64,000 nt of DNA, taken from positions 1-64,000 of the forward strand of contig CALNHX010007683.1 of the NCBI GenBank assembly GCA_940337035.1, in the 5' to 3' direction. Source of the DNA: Agriotes lineatus (taxonomy: Eukaryota; Arthropoda; Insecta; Coleoptera; Elateridae). The notes under the pieces were generated by a model. That model was given only the letters and a program-made list of their open reading frames with translations. It had not been told where the DNA came from and searched no databases. A program made the position numbers and the translations under genes. This document shows positions 63,401-64,000 of the stretch, piece by piece (position 1 is the stretch's first letter; each line of letters starts with the position of its first letter).

Positions 63401-64000
63401 TTTAGACTACACAACAAATAAAATTTTCGTTCTATTTGTTTCGTATGCAAAGCAATTCAAACGTATCAGAAAGCGTTTGCAGGTATTATTAAAGCTTTTA
63501 TATATAGTTTGCAATCGGTAGGTAACATTGCGTGACACTTAAGAATTATTTTGTGCACTTTTGGAAGCACTCTCTTTGTCGAGGAACCACAGTTAATTAA
63601 TTATAGACCGCTGACTATATTTATAGGCATTGTGCACACCCCAGTTGCATATCTTCCGCAAACGTAATATTGAACTTTTAGACTACGCAGCAAATACAAT
63701 TTTCGTTCTATTTGTTTCGTATGCAAAGCAATTCAAACGTATCAGAAAGCGTTTGCAGGTATTATTAAAGCTTTTATATATAGTTTGCAATCGGTAGGTA
63801 ACATTGCGTGACAGCTACGAATTATTTTGTGCACTTTTGGAAGCACTCTTCCTGTCGAGGATCCACAGTTAATCAATTATAGACCGCTGACTATATTTAT
63901 AGGCATTGTGCACACGCCAGTTGCATATCTTCCGCAAACGTAATATTGAACTTTTAGACTACACAACAAATAAAATTTTCGTTCTATTTGTTTCGTATGC

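Larger units (their letters stand above)
48507..64000. repeat. satellite array, 276-bp monomer, about 56 copies, continues past the window
   Basis: The array runs from a truncated first unit next to the LINE to the last base. Anchor motifs such as TTCGTTCTATTTGTTTCGTA recur every 276-278 bp (48,791; 49,067; 49,345; 49,621). At least three monomer types can be told apart: one with GACGACACAGC and GTGTCAAAACGCG, one with GACTACGCAGC and GTATCAGAAAGCG, and one with GTGTACCAAAAAGCG and ATATATGC (2 bp longer). All monomers are in the same orientation. A minus-strand frame of 65 codons is open in about twenty monomers, mostly of the first type. I regard it as incidental and do not call genes. Confidence 0.97.

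Noticed and set aside
48507..64000. CRISPR-like array
   Set aside because: The whole 276-bp unit is repeated without unique spacers; it is a eukaryotic satellite.

Overview
The window joins two very different kinds of DNA. Bases 1 to about 15,989 are a compact block of large double-stranded insect-virus genes. They are intronless ORFs on both strands, separated by tens to a few hundred bases, rich in CG dinucleotides and in trinucleotide microsatellites. Recognisable products are LEF-5 (zinc ribbon, broken into pieces), an SR/RS-rich P6.9-like DNA-packaging protein, a P-loop nucleoside-kinase-like protein, a PIF1-type 'helicase 2' (frameshifted) and the large subunit of ribonucleotide reductase. 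This combination points to the class Naldaviricetes, most probably a nudivirus. Bases 15,990 to 64,000 are insect-like host chromosome: AT-rich, gene-poor, with layers of transposons, foldback elements, two LINEs and a satellite array. The host is therefore probably an insect carrying an endogenous viral element. I cannot name the species from sequence alone.

Viral block: lef-5 middle and 3' part (1-1184, +); two unknown proteins (1275-1838 and 1879-2739, both -), the second membrane-anchored; a repeat-rich gap; a membrane protein with C-terminal repeats (3342-4259, -); an unknown acidic/basic low-complexity protein (4485-5534, -); an unknown protein fused to a decayed P6.9-like copy (5544-6245, +) and the intact P6.9-like gene (6406-6660, +); nucleoside kinase-like (6817-7617, -); secreted leucine-rich-repeat protein (7804-8616, -); helicase 2 in two frames (8736-11326, -); RNR large subunit (11610-14054, +); unknown 437-residue protein (14153-15466, -); and the 5' end of lef-5 (15741-15989, +).

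The most striking feature is that the first 84 bases of the window are identical to 15,906-15,989. The second copy stops inside an (AAT)n run at the host junction. The lef-5 gene is therefore circularly permuted: its start lies at the right end of the block and its remainder at the left end, as expected if a 15,905-bp circular or tandem unit had been linearised inside lef-5. That is far smaller than a nudivirus genome, so it may be a subgenomic circle, a segment, a tandem array or an assembly artefact.

Host part: 16.0-25.4 kb holds small inverted-repeat elements, including a foldback that carries transposase fragments. 25.4-30.9 kb holds Helentron/DINE-1-like elements with (GTCT)n and 117-bp tandem repeats, plus a compound palindrome of about 1.5 kb. 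31.1-34.2 kb holds a LINE remnant and an inverted-repeat element. 35.0-38.8 kb is a degraded endonuclease/RT LINE with a nested inverted-repeat element. 40.3-44.3 kb holds a 543-bp duplication, a 650-bp palindrome and a mariner-like remnant. 44.3-48.5 kb is an apparently intact two-ORF CR1-like LINE. 48.5-64.0 kb is a 276-bp satellite array (about 56 monomers) with higher-order structure. The satellite and TE density suggest a heterochromatic setting. No tRNA, rRNA or CRISPR array was recognised.
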